This document shows positions 37,552 through 48,265 of a DNA stretch of 64,000 bases, in pieces. The translations under genes and the position numbers were made by a program. The notes below the pieces were generated by a model. It searched no databases. It was given only the letters and a program-made list of their open reading frames with translations, and was not told the origin of the DNA. Source of the stretch: Motacilla alba alba (taxonomy: Eukaryota; Chordata; Aves; Passeriformes; Motacillidae). Position 1 is the stretch's first letter. Each line of letters starts with the position of its first letter. The stretch lies in assembly GCF_015832195.1 (NCBI RefSeq), contig NC_052017.1, forward strand, positions 72,479,801 through 72,543,800, given 5' to 3'.

Positions 37552-40500
37552 TGCATCTCTTTGCAATTTGCCATTTACAACTAATATCTGAAGTCTGTTG
37601 CTTTCTTCTTTATGGCAGCTCATTACAGTGAGTTGATTGTAGCCAGCCTTTTCTCTCCTGCTTAGTCACATCACCTCTGCACTAAACAAATCCATTTCCC
37701 TTCTCCTCTCCTCATCTATCACATGCTCCATTCCCCTAACCATCTCAGCAGTATAGTACTAATGAGTATATCACTGTAAAGTAAAGATGATCAAAGAAGA
37801 AAGAGAAAACTTAAACAAAGTGATCAAGGTAGCTCTAGGCACATATATCTGGTTGCAATGAAGAGATACTAATGTAGTATTTTTCTTGGAAAAAATAGGG
37901 TCAGTCACTTCAAATCTTTCTCTGAAGGCAATCAGTCATGAAGAAATTAGGCATTAACTCCCAGATTCTGGGCAGTATGCTCTCTCCCATTCATTGAAAA
38001 AAAGTTGAATCCTCAATTTTCATATAAAGAACTCACTATTTTCTCCAGAAAATCTGTATGGAGCTAAAGTTCCTTGTAAGATTAGAAAATTAAAATAATG
38101 ATTTTCCTAATTGTGGTGGAGTTATAAATTACAGTATCTGCATTTCAAAATAGAAGGACTAGAACTTTTTCATCTGCTTCTTAAATTTCAAATACACAGT
38201 TTGTAGGAAAGGAGCAGTGGCAGAAAAATAAAAAGCTAATGAGGATGAAACAATACCCTTTCAGTATGGGTAATTTGCAAGATAAAAATCTCTTCAGTGT
38301 GTGGATTCTGACTTTAATAGCAAAAACAAAAACCCAAACCAGTCTTCCTAATGTCATGTCTCATGAAGCAAGCATGAAATGTACCTTCCACATGTCAACT
38401 GGCCTATTGGCTAGATTAATTTTTGCTCTGGACATGTAAATGCAAATTAAATTTTTAATAAAAATTAATTATCTTTTTGCATTATGCACACAGACCTATG
38501 GCTCTGTTTTGAGATCAGATGACAGCAAGCCAATGAATAACAAAATCCATCAAGAACAGCAAAGAAAACTGTAGTCCCTTTATAAAATGGAAGTTTAAAA
38601 TGCTCTATTTAATGTTTTCTGAAATACATCAAATATGGAAAAGGATATCAATTCCTCTAAGAAAGCCTGCAATAATGAATGCATTTTCTTCATTTTATAT
38701 TAAAATTGTTTTGAAATGTAAAGATTGATGCTTACTAATTGTAAGTGAATGCACACAGCCCCAAGAAGAGGTTAGCCATGACTTACTCTTCAACTCTGCA
38801 GCATTATTCTCTGTGATGAATATATTATTAAAAAGCAATAAGAACCACTACTCTGACACTGGAATTTTAGCAGCAGCCACTGCAGAACTTATTGTCTTGG
38901 ACATTTTTTTGTTCTATCTTTTTAGTTTAATTTTAAAGGCAATTTTTCAGAGGAATAATTATGACTAGGAGTTTTGATAGATGCAAAGGTTTCAAAACAT
39001 AGTCATACCCTTAAGTTACATATTTTCACAGAAGTGGGATCTAAATTTCTTCATCCAGGTTATTCTGAGAGTAAAACTAATAATTATAGATTGCTGATTA
39101 AGAATTTGTTGGGATTTTCATCATCTATTGCAAACATAGGTCTACGATTTGTGTGACTAGGATATATACTGGACATCTCTGGCAGTGAAACAGAGGAACT
39201 TAAATATCAAACTCTTTGGTAAATAGTATAAATAGTATACAGTTTGTTTATAATATTTCTTATTTGTATGATTTGGATACATTACCAAAAATCACAAAAG
39301 CTAGGCTCTGCATATTTTCACCTAGAAAGAACCTGGTTCATTGCAAGGGAAATTTTACTTGGAGAATTAAGTCAGATATCAACTCAGTCCTCCAAAATAA
39401 ATCTGGTTCTTTAAATCCCTCTGAAAATACTTTTTTTTTAGCAGTAAACAGAATTGTATAACATGCAGCATAGTAAATTGGACTTCCATGGTGAAGTAGA
39501 ACCTTTTTCTAGATATCTAGATTTTCTACTATTTTTATATTTTAACACCTTTCTCTTTCAGTAAACAGGCACACTTTTGAAAATAAGAAATAAATTGAAT
39601 GCTTCACCAGAAAACATTGATCACAGAACAGATTATTTCCTTCTCTCTGGTCACAGGCAGTGAAATGCAGGCTGAATGTCAAGGCAAGCCGCTGCTTTTA
39701 CCAGTCTCCTGGTGCTGCAATGGAGACTCAGAGGTTGCTGGTCCTCAACTACCCTGTTTTTGAGCAATTCCCTGTTTCCTATTTCAGTTGGTCTTTTTTG
39801 TGGTTTTTTTTTTTCCCTTTTGGTCACTGAATCGCTAGTAAAGCAAATTGATGTTTGAGAACTGATGGAGAACTCCTGGATGTCATTTGAAGCTTTTTGC
39901 ATTGGCTCCAAAAAGGTGTTGAATACCTATATGTATTGACCCATGAATTATCAAGCGTTCCTTAAAAGCTCCGGGCAAAATATATTTTCTTTCAGCCAGG
40001 TTGCACTCTTCAAAGAGGATGTAGTTTTCTGTCATTTTAATGTAAAACGTTCCAAATTTTTTCAACAAAAATGCAAAAATTCACTCATAGGACTTGCCCT
40101 GAATGCAGCTAGGAATCTTGATTTAAGATTACTAATTGCTTTACGACTCAAAACTCAATATGAAAACACAGCAAAAACAAGTTGCGGTTTGTTTGGTTTG
40201 GTTTGGTTTTGGATTTTTTGCTTTTTTCCTATGGCATTTATACACTGTAAGAAATAAACAGCTGGGGTAGGCAGCAGGCTTTTCAATACATTTTATTTAT
40301 TTATACACAGAACTTTAAGCATATGTCATATTGATGGCATTTACATCATAATATATGTTGTTCCCTATAGCTGTGCAAATTCATCAAAATTGTCTGAATA
40401 TCTACTGAATGCTAAGAGAGGAACAGCTTACCAAACTTTTTTTCCATCTGGTTCTTATCCCGCAGGCTCAGCTTTTCTGCATAAAGCACTCAGAGAAGGA

Positions 40501-41265
40501 AATATGTATTTTAACATGTAATAGTCTGCCTCTGAAATAAAGTGGTTCCTTTTCTCAGCCCAAAGGAAAGAAGAAATAGACATAGGAATTTAGTTTGTTC
40601 CAGGCTTGAGAACAAAAATAATAGAAGGGAAGCATCCACGGTGAGAACTAAGAGGATTACATCTAGGTTAAATAAATTACGTTAGAATGTGTGGGTTTAA
40701 ATGACAGCTTGTACAAAAAATACACCTTTTCACTTGTACAATTCCACTTAAATTTATATGTGTTTGACAGATTTACTGATGCAGAAGTTCTGTTCTTTAG
40801 GTTTATGCTAACATTTTAAGACTTTGTCCTTCACCGAATGGTGCCTAAGATGCTAACACTTAAGTTCATCCATAGTCTGAGATATAATATCAGAAAAAAT
40901 TATCCAGGGGCTTCTCTTGGTATGTAGGACTGGAGTCAGTCCATGCATATTTCACTCATGGGTTCAAGGCCTGTTAGCTGTTCTATCAAGGCTATGTGCC
41001 TCGGTATGGAAAACTGTCTAGCCAAATTAGAATAAGCAAGTACGGATTTCTCTGATCTTTGACATTGTTACAGTGTCTGATGATATCCATCAAAACTTTC
41101 TGCTTGATTTGTTGGGTCTAGGTTAAGCCTGCTCCATGTCTACCCAGATAAAATAAACTTCAATAAAATTTTAATAAGTTCAAAAAAGTAATTGTTTTCC
41201 ATGTTCAAACCATAATGTATCCAAATCCAGTGTTGTATTGATTTTTGGCTCGAGAAGATTCATGG
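37552..41265. other. Gene-free unique sequence
   Basis: No supportable gene. Frames at 39651-39911 (-) and 39943-40257 (+) are about 90-100 codons without recognisable domains. Short tracts include a T run near 39807 and TTTGG units at 40190-40212. Confidence 0.55.
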
Positions 41266-41270
41266 AGATC
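41266..41270. repeat. Target-site duplication, left copy (AGATC)
   Basis: AGATC immediately precedes the LTR start at 41271. The same pentamer lies at 41632-41636. Confidence 0.6.
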
Positions 41271-41631
41271 TGTGGCAGCAGCTCTCTGGCCACAGAGAGC
41301 AACACACAACTTACCCAGGCATTGTCCTGGGGAAAGGCTGTGAGAAGATCAGAGAAAGGAATGAGAAACAATTCTTATCTTGGCCAGATCCACCTGCTGT
41401 TGTGAACATGTGGAATGTGTCACGGAGATTTGTTCACCAAACGGTGGCTTCTTAATTGGCCAATGCTGATAGCGTTTGGATTGAAGGACCAATTGGCTCC
41501 ACCTGTATCATGACTGTCTGTAAGGGTGATGGGTTTCTTAATAAGGATAGTATAATAAAGTGATTGATCAGCCTTCTGAGAATCACTGAGTCAATGCTAA
41601 TTACTGCCCGGCTAGCAGCCTGCAACGACAA
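41271..41631 (+). mobile_element. Solo LTR, passerine ERV family (plus strand)
   Basis: About 360 bp beginning TGTGGCAGCAGCTCTC and ending at GCAACGACA(A). Internal marks include GAACATGTGGAATGTGTCA, an AATAAA signal at 41554-41559 within AGTATAATAAAGTGATTGAT, and a U5-like CAGCCTTCTGAGAATCA. It resembles an LTR family I know from songbird genomes. A 5-bp AGATC duplication flanks it. The final A may be a one-base boundary uncertainty. No internal viral genes are attached. Confidence 0.8.
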
Positions 41632-41636
41632 AGATC
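41632..41636. repeat. Target-site duplication, right copy (AGATC)
   Basis: Exact match to 41266-41270 just beyond the LTR 3' end. Confidence 0.6.
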
Positions 41637-44052
41637 TACCTTTTATGTTTTGTTTTGGACAGTGAGTGGAAATTTATGCTTCATTTAGTGGGATTTCTCT
41701 AAAGATGGAAAAATTAGCCCTGAATGACTAAATGACTGCACTATATGACTAAAAGTTTTTTTTAAAGTAGTAGACATACTTGAAACATACTTTACATAGC
41801 AGCATAATACTGTCTGCTGTTTGTTTTCGTGCATAAACACCAACAGCAATAATTGTCCACTTGCTACTACAAACTGTGGGGAGAAAATTGTCAGAAAAAT
41901 GGAACCAGTGAGAAGTACTGTAACCATGGCAACAATTGTCTAGTGTCTTGCACATGCAGTATGGAATGAGAAGACACATGCCTTTGGACTCAGGGGGATA
42001 CACTGTCCAAACACCAATGACTCACCTTCTGCTTTTTCCCAGCACTCCCAAAGGAGTGATGGATACCTTTTGTTGAGAAAAATATGACAAGTCTGAAAAA
42101 TGACAGGTGAAATGGAAACCTAGATAAGATAAAATCTTGACTTTATTCCCAATAGATTAAATCTATTTTTTTCCTGGAAATGTAAAGATTTTCAAGACTG
42201 AAGATAGCATATACCCTATTTATTCTGCGTAGCCTGGAACTGTGAATCTTCTTAAGATATATTTTATCTTCTCAGTATAAGTTAGTTTTGTGATATGCCT
42301 ACCACCTAAGATGTAAAGAACTGGTGTTAAAAAAAAAAAATTCTTCCCACAGTAACTTTTAGAAAACATACAAATTCGCAACCATCTTGATTTCTGAATT
42401 TACGGCAGAGTTTCCTCCGACTCCAGTAGCAATTTCAAGAGTGTCTACTTTTTAAATTGCTCATTCACTGGTCATATTAATATGGTTCAAAAAAAGGAAA
42501 ACTACTGAAAAAAATTTGGTTGGATTACATGGTTTGCGCCTGAAGTTTTCTTCCTTGGGCTATGCTATCCAAAATTCTGTGCTTATCTTGTTAAGCATTC
42601 ACAAGCTCAGTGGGAAAGCTGAAAACAAACATGCCATTTTATCCTTGGAAAGGCCATTAATAAGGTGGAAGAATTTATTTTCATCATTCCAAAATCGTTC
42701 TTTGTTCTCTACCTCATTTTTATTTCTGCAAATAATAAAAACATAGAACTCTAGTTTCAAAACCATCTAGCAAAGTAGAAAACAAAATGCCAGCAGCCAG
42801 AGGACATATACTGAGTCCTTCAGCTTACTCAGAGTCCTGTACTGATGTTGCTGACTGGAGGGCCTTCAGTGATATGAGAGAGTACAAATAAATTCGGACA
42901 TAATGTGAAAATATGTGTATGCTATAATTCTGTGTCATCATCAGAAAATTATCATGAAATTTACTTTCCTAATGAAAATTGGCTGGTATGCTTCCATTTC
43001 ATAGAAACGTGAAGATATTACTGGATCCAGTAAAGCTGCAGAAGGGGGAAAATGCTGGCATGTGAATTTTTCTGCTCATAAATGCAAGAAAGCATTCAGT
43101 GAGAGAAAAAAATTGACATTCATATATTAAATTTTAAATATATCAAAAGAATTATCAGTGTTCCTGTCTATATTGCTCAGCAAAAATATTTTTGCACTGT
43201 CCAATGGTGGAAATGAACCACAGAAGGATTAACGAATAATAGATAAAACTAAAATGAAGAATAAATAAATAAATAGGTTGGAATACAGTTTATATAATGT
43301 ATAACCCAGAAAACAAAAGCATATTCCTGCTCAGAACACTGAGTTGTATTGTGGAACTTAAATATATGTATTCAAATAATAGAAATAAGATGATTGTATC
43401 AGAGGCTTGATAAAGACTGCCATATAAAAAGCAAATAAAATGACTGAATAGTTTGATTTGAAACAGGACAGGAAAAAAGCTAAAGTAAAGACAATCTTAA
43501 GAACATAAATGGAATCTTGATCTCCTAGAATAGTGATAGTAAAACATTTGAGTGAAGGTCATCCTTCAGAACTTTTTAAAAAAATGTGTGCTTGTGGCCC
43601 ACACATTTCATGGAACTTTTCTACCACAAAAATGTATCTGAGCAACAAAATTTAATAGTATACCTGTACTACTGAAACACATGCTATATTAAAACGTCCA
43701 TATTTATACAATAGTGAGTGAAATCTGAATTTCCTGAATTCCTATGATTCAAGTTGTGCCTTGCTTCTAATTGTTAGAGAAACAACTTCAGCTAACTATA
43801 GATGCCTATTGTGAATTTTCCTATGCCTTTCCCAGAACTGGAAATCCTGCAGACTGTGAAAAAACACAGAGCCATGAAAACCAACAGTTACTCCAAATAG
43901 AAATTTCTACTATATCTTATTTTTATTTTCCTAATTATTTTAATAGTTAAATTATGTCCATTAAAACATAATTTTAACTTAAAAATGCACTTTTGTTGAC
44001 ATCCAGATGCTACATAAAATTAGCTAAATCTTGCTCTGTTGTGCCTTTGGAC

Positions 44053-44069
44053 AAAAAAAAAAAAAAAAA
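44053..44069. repeat. A17 homopolymer
   Basis: Seventeen consecutive A residues in unique AT-rich DNA. Confidence 0.9.
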
Positions 44070-45296
44070 GAATCAAGATAAAATCAAAATCAATCTACAT
44101 TGCTTTTCAGAATTAATTTCATTTTACTATTTTTGTAACAATTTTACAACAGTTTGAGGCAAAAATGAAAGCTCTCCCTTCTGGTTTAAAAAAAAAAATA
44201 ATAAAAGCCAGAAACTAAAAACCCCAGACTCAATTACTATTTTTAAATTTACTAGAACAATTATCTGACATTTAACATAGTAAATGTTTTTAGTAGGTAT
44301 TTTTTGCCATTTCTCGCTGCATATTTAGTCAACCACACTGCAGGATAACCATCATAGGTGAAATTACCAGAAGTAAGCAAAGAACTTCTCAAGTGCTTTT
44401 TCCCGTTAGGGCATTTAGGTATCCATGCAACATTTTTTTCTTTCTAGTCCCTAAAGAAAGCCATTGCTTCTTGTGTCTATGGCAATAGACTAGTGAAAAA
44501 CATTTGTTTTGGCTAGGAAGTCTGTAGGGATTCTATAGGAATGATTCAACAGTAGCCAGAAAGCAATTAAGCTTCTTCAGAGGCATGAAAATTAAGTGTA
44601 ATCATACCTTAATTTAGTTTGTGGAATTTTAACCATGGACCCACACAAATCCCAGAGGTAACTCACTGCTTTAATTGTTTAATTATTATTTGTGATATGA
44701 AACAGATGCTTTTCTTGGTGACCTCATCTACCTGAATATCACTTTGATGCATATGCTAAATGACCACCTTGCAGTTAGGTCAGGTGATTAGGAAGACAGC
44801 CAGATGGTTGTTTAATCCAAGCAAATACTGTTAGGAGATTTTATTTTTTTCGAAGTACACTTAGGAACACTTATAATTTTTGCATTTTATCCTATTTCAA
44901 AATCTGACCAGTATCCTATTGGTGTAGATGGATTTTCAGTGCACGAGGAGAGAGTTAATAATAGTTAACCTGAAGTAGATCCTGTCTGATATGAATCTGT
45001 TTTCTTCTTTTTTTTTTTTCCATTTTTTCTTCTGAAATGGTGATGGAAAAGAACAGCTCTCAGAAAAATTAATGTATGATTACATTATTTTAGAAATCCA
45101 GTGAGCAAAGTTCATCTTGAACATGTGAGAGTGATAAATAGTCTGCTTTTTCAATGGCAAAGAAGCATATTACTCACATGAAAATTGTGAGTATCAGTCC
45201 TAATGCAGGTTGAAAAAAAGTAATTGCTCATACTGTAGATGTTTGCCTCAAAATTAGGAAGTTAAAAAGTTACTTTAAAGTATTTGTCAAGGGTTT

Positions 45297-45400
45297 TTTG
45301 TTTTGATTTGGTGTGTTTGGTTTTTGAGGGGTTTTTTTGTTGTTGTGGCTTTTTGTGGGCGCTTTTTTTTTTTTTTTTTTTTTGTATGGAGGCATTTATT
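45297..45400 (-). other. Possible retroposed 3' end: AATAAA plus poly(A) tail
   Basis: On the minus strand AATAAA (plus-strand TTTATT at 45395-45400) is followed 11 bases later by an A21 run (T21 at 45363-45383) and then by an A/C-rich stretch to about 45297. The AATAAA-spacer-poly(A) geometry is that of a reverse-transcribed mRNA or non-coding RNA. The 250 bases upstream on the minus strand carry no frame or family I recognise. A chance T run next to a chance AATAAA cannot be excluded. Confidence 0.3.
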
Positions 45401-46089
45401 TCATGTAGCTCTCAATCTAGAATTCATTTTTAAGTAGTTCTGTATAGATCTAAGTTTTCAGCACTGTTTCCATTACTTAGTTTACTCTTTCTTAACCTGT
45501 GGACTTGCTACTTTTGTATTTGTTTCAATGTTGCTCATGGTTACTAAAAACTCAAAAGGGCTGTTTAAGTTGCCTGACACATTCCCCTGTTCAGACAGGT
45601 TCTGAGAACTTTCTATGTCTATCTGGCATTTACAAATGTGCAGCTAAGAAATTAACAGCAACTCCAGAATGACAAATATGATTGTAATTGATGGGATTAG
45701 CTATTATATAAGTAACATACAATTGCTCTGTACATTTGCAGTTTGATCAGCATTTCCTGAACAAAGCACTAGAGCTGTCATTCTCAAATAGGATCTACAG
45801 GCATGTGTCCAAAGAAATCAGAATTTACAGAACATATACTTCATTACACCCATGCACCTCTATCTGCTGAGGTATTCCAAAAGACTTATATTTTAGCACC
45901 CTTGTGCCTTTCACTATGAAAAGCATGGGGGAAAAATATAAAAGAAATACTGAATTTAATGTGCTAATACATTTTTGTCTTTTCAATAAAAGTAGACAAA
46001 TGAAGTCATTATAGTCTTTTTTTTTTTTAAAACAATTCCCCTTTATTTCTGATCTACTAATAAAATAGTTTTGTCCTAATATGTAAGTA

Positions 46090-46360
46090 GAAGCTTGAAC
46101 CTGTGAAGCAGAAATTGTCTCATTGTTAATCAGAGCTGTGGTTAATATGATTTAGGTCAAGGAAATAAACCTTTGCTGCGCAGCTTGATTGCTGGTACTG
46201 ACATCACCACTTTTATTACTTTCACTGCTTTGGAATTGACATTCAGTTCAGAAATAACTCTGTTTGCTCAGCCAAACTGACTTCAATGCTCTCTCTGTGA
46301 GCTGACAGCTGGCTTGCAACAGACTATGATGAGTAATCAGCTGATCATGTCTGAAAACAG
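46090..46360. promoter_or_regulatory. Candidate conserved non-coding block
   Basis: Non-repetitive sequence of less biased composition than its neighbours, with several plausible factor sites: an E-box CAGCTG at 46338-46343, GAGCTGACAGCTGGC near 46300-46314 and TGCTGCGCAGC near 46175. It has no open frame of note. Suggested only on composition and motif density; it could be ordinary unique DNA. Confidence 0.18.
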
Positions 46361-47157
46361 AATCATGCACCTGGAACCATCTTAAATTCGCATTTCTATT
46401 GCATTTGGAATAGTTATGGAGGCCTCAAGAATTGATATAATATCGTCATATCTCTTCAATATTAGCTTTTGCAAAATTGGTTTCTTCCAGCTGAATTTGC
46501 ATAGCTGAGTTTACCTGTGCATATATGTGAAACTTTTCTCTAGTTCTGTAAATTAAGCATTCACACCATCTTTGACATCCACAGATTTTTTTCCTCAGAA
46601 AATGTTTCCTCAGGCTGAAGTAAAATTAAGATAGTTCAGAGATTAAAATAATCAAAGATTAATGTATGTATATTCAAATTTAAAAAGCCTCTTGTAGGCT
46701 TCAGTCACCAACCCAACCATTTGCTTTTAGGATTTTTAAATTATCTTTTACCATGTCATCCATAACTAAAAAATCTTGGTGATATTGATATAAATGTTTT
46801 TCCTTAGCCACAAAAATGCTCACGTTGAATATTTTTTGTAAGAGTTGTACATATCAAGTGCAGAAATTATTGTCTTATTTTGCTTGTTGATATATGAAAT
46901 TACAAATGGAATATGAAGCTTTTCATTCTGTGAGACTGTTGCTCAGTGTTGATGGCTGTATTGCTGCAGCTTATGTCTAGTCACAGGTTCAGAAAAAATA
47001 TCAGCTGAAGATCAGTATACATACCCCACTATGGGATACTACAACAAAGATCTTTGGATACACCTGAACTTAAGAAGGAGAGCCTATAGAAAAATTAACT
47101 ATCTGATCTGCAGTTATCCAAGGTCATTGTGAGTGAGGGAATTGTTGACACTACTGA

Positions 47158-47362
47158 GTGGTCAAATACTGGAATAGTGGTCAAATACTGGAATCATCTG
47201 CCCAGGGAGGTGGTGGAGTCACCATCCCTGGATGTGTTTAAAAAAAGACTGGATGTGGCACTTGGTGCCATGATCTAGTTGAGGTGTTAGAACATGGGTT
47301 GGACTCGATGATCTTAAAGGTCTCTTCCAACCTAGAAATTCTGTGATTCTGTGATTCTGTGA
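47158..47362 (+). mobile_element. CR1 LINE 3' end fragment
   Basis: About 200 bp closely matching the CR1 tail: CATCTGCCCAGGGAGGTGG and GAGTCACCATCCCTGGATG, then GGACTCGATGATCTTAAAGG and three ATTCTGTG terminal octamers at 47338-47361. Its first bases are duplicated in tandem (47158-47176 and 47177-47195, 18 of 19 identical). The low divergence suggests this is among the younger CR1 copies here. Confidence 0.93.
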
Positions 47363-47676
47363 TACTGATACTCCATTAATCAGAGAGTTTAAGCATGGGC
47401 TTATGTAGTATAAGCTACCAGGGTTCCTGTGTATGATCTCCCTTTGTACATTAGCAGTAGGTCTGTGCCTTCTGAAAGTGAAGCAGCCTTTCTAGAAATT
47501 CTGACTGGAGGTTATACCACACGTAGACTTTTTAACTGATTTTTATCAGGAAGTAAAAAGCATTATGGAAAGGATTTCTCTGAGAGGACAGACACATGGC
47601 TGCTACTGAAGGAATTAATTATTTATATTTGAATTTTTCAGATAAGGTTTTTCCTCAGGGTGTTTTAAAGGACTTG
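47363..47676. other. Unique spacer between CR1 and simple repeat
   Basis: About 310 bases of unremarkable sequence with no gene or repeat recognised. Confidence 0.5.
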
Positions 47677-47861
47677 GAAAAACAACAACAACAACAACAA
47701 CAACAAAACAAAACAAAACAAAAAAGAAACCCAAAAAAACCAAAAAAACCAAAACCAAAACCAAACCAAACCAAAAAAACACAAAAAATAAATAAAAAAA
47801 AACCCAAAAAACAAAAAAACCAAACAAAATCCACAAACAGAAAGCCCAACAACCAAACCCA
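47677..47861. repeat. A/C-rich simple repeat, (CAA)n to (AAAACC)n
   Basis: About eight CAA units followed by degenerate CAAAA, ACCAAA and ACCCAAAA units over about 185 bp, with almost no G or T on the plus strand. Such A/C-biased tracts are familiar in songbird genomes, often near retroelement tails. Long frames through it (Gln/Lys/Pro-rich on plus, Phe/Val/Cys-rich on minus) are compositional artefacts. Confidence 0.92.
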
Positions 47862-48029
47862 GTGTTTTATAGCCTCTATATTTGAATCTCAGTCATTCCC
47901 TCTGGTTCCCATTGGTGTTATACTTCATTTAGAGTAATGAGGTTTTATGGCATGATGATTTTATCAACATTTGGAAGTAGCTGATTAAAGAATAAGCAAC
48001 CAACCTGTTTACAGTGGTACTTCCTGACT

Positions 48030-48265
48030 GTAATTACAAACTGAAATACAGGAAGTTCCTTTAAACATAAGAAAATCATTTTTTAGATTGGTTACATAGG
48101 TTAAAAAATTTTAAAGAGTGGTCAAACACAGGTTATTCAGTGTGCCTGTGAAGCTGCCATCCTTGGAGACATTCAAAAGTCAACCAGACCCCATCCTGAG
48201 CTGTATTAGACAGTCTTCACAAGTCTCTGCCAACTTTATCACTGACTCTGCGGCTATCATGGAAT
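48030..48265 (+). mobile_element. CR1 LINE 3' fragment, highly diverged
   Basis: An old CR1 tail recognised by the order of weakly matching blocks: GAAATACAGGAAGTTCCTTTA, then CTGTGAAGCTGCCATCCTTGG, AGACATTCAAAAGTCAACC, CCATCCTGAGCTG and CTGCCAACTTTATCACTGACTC. The terminal octamers are eroded. Divergence is much higher than in the neighbouring copy at 47158. Confidence 0.7.

Larger units (their letters stand above)
41637..47157. other. Gene-free AT-rich unique sequence
   Basis: About 5.5 kb with no supportable gene. The longest frames (41685-42003, -) are chance-like. Contents listed separately are an A17 run at 44053, the poly(T) with an upstream polyadenylation signal at 45363, and a candidate regulatory block near 46090-46360. 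Confidence 0.55.

Noticed and set aside
47596..47937. 113-codon Gln/Lys/Pro-rich frame (+) and three Phe/Val/Cys-rich frames (-) over the same bases
   Set aside because: They are entirely due to the A/C-only simple repeat. Every frame lacks stops because TAA, TAG and TGA are rare in such sequence.
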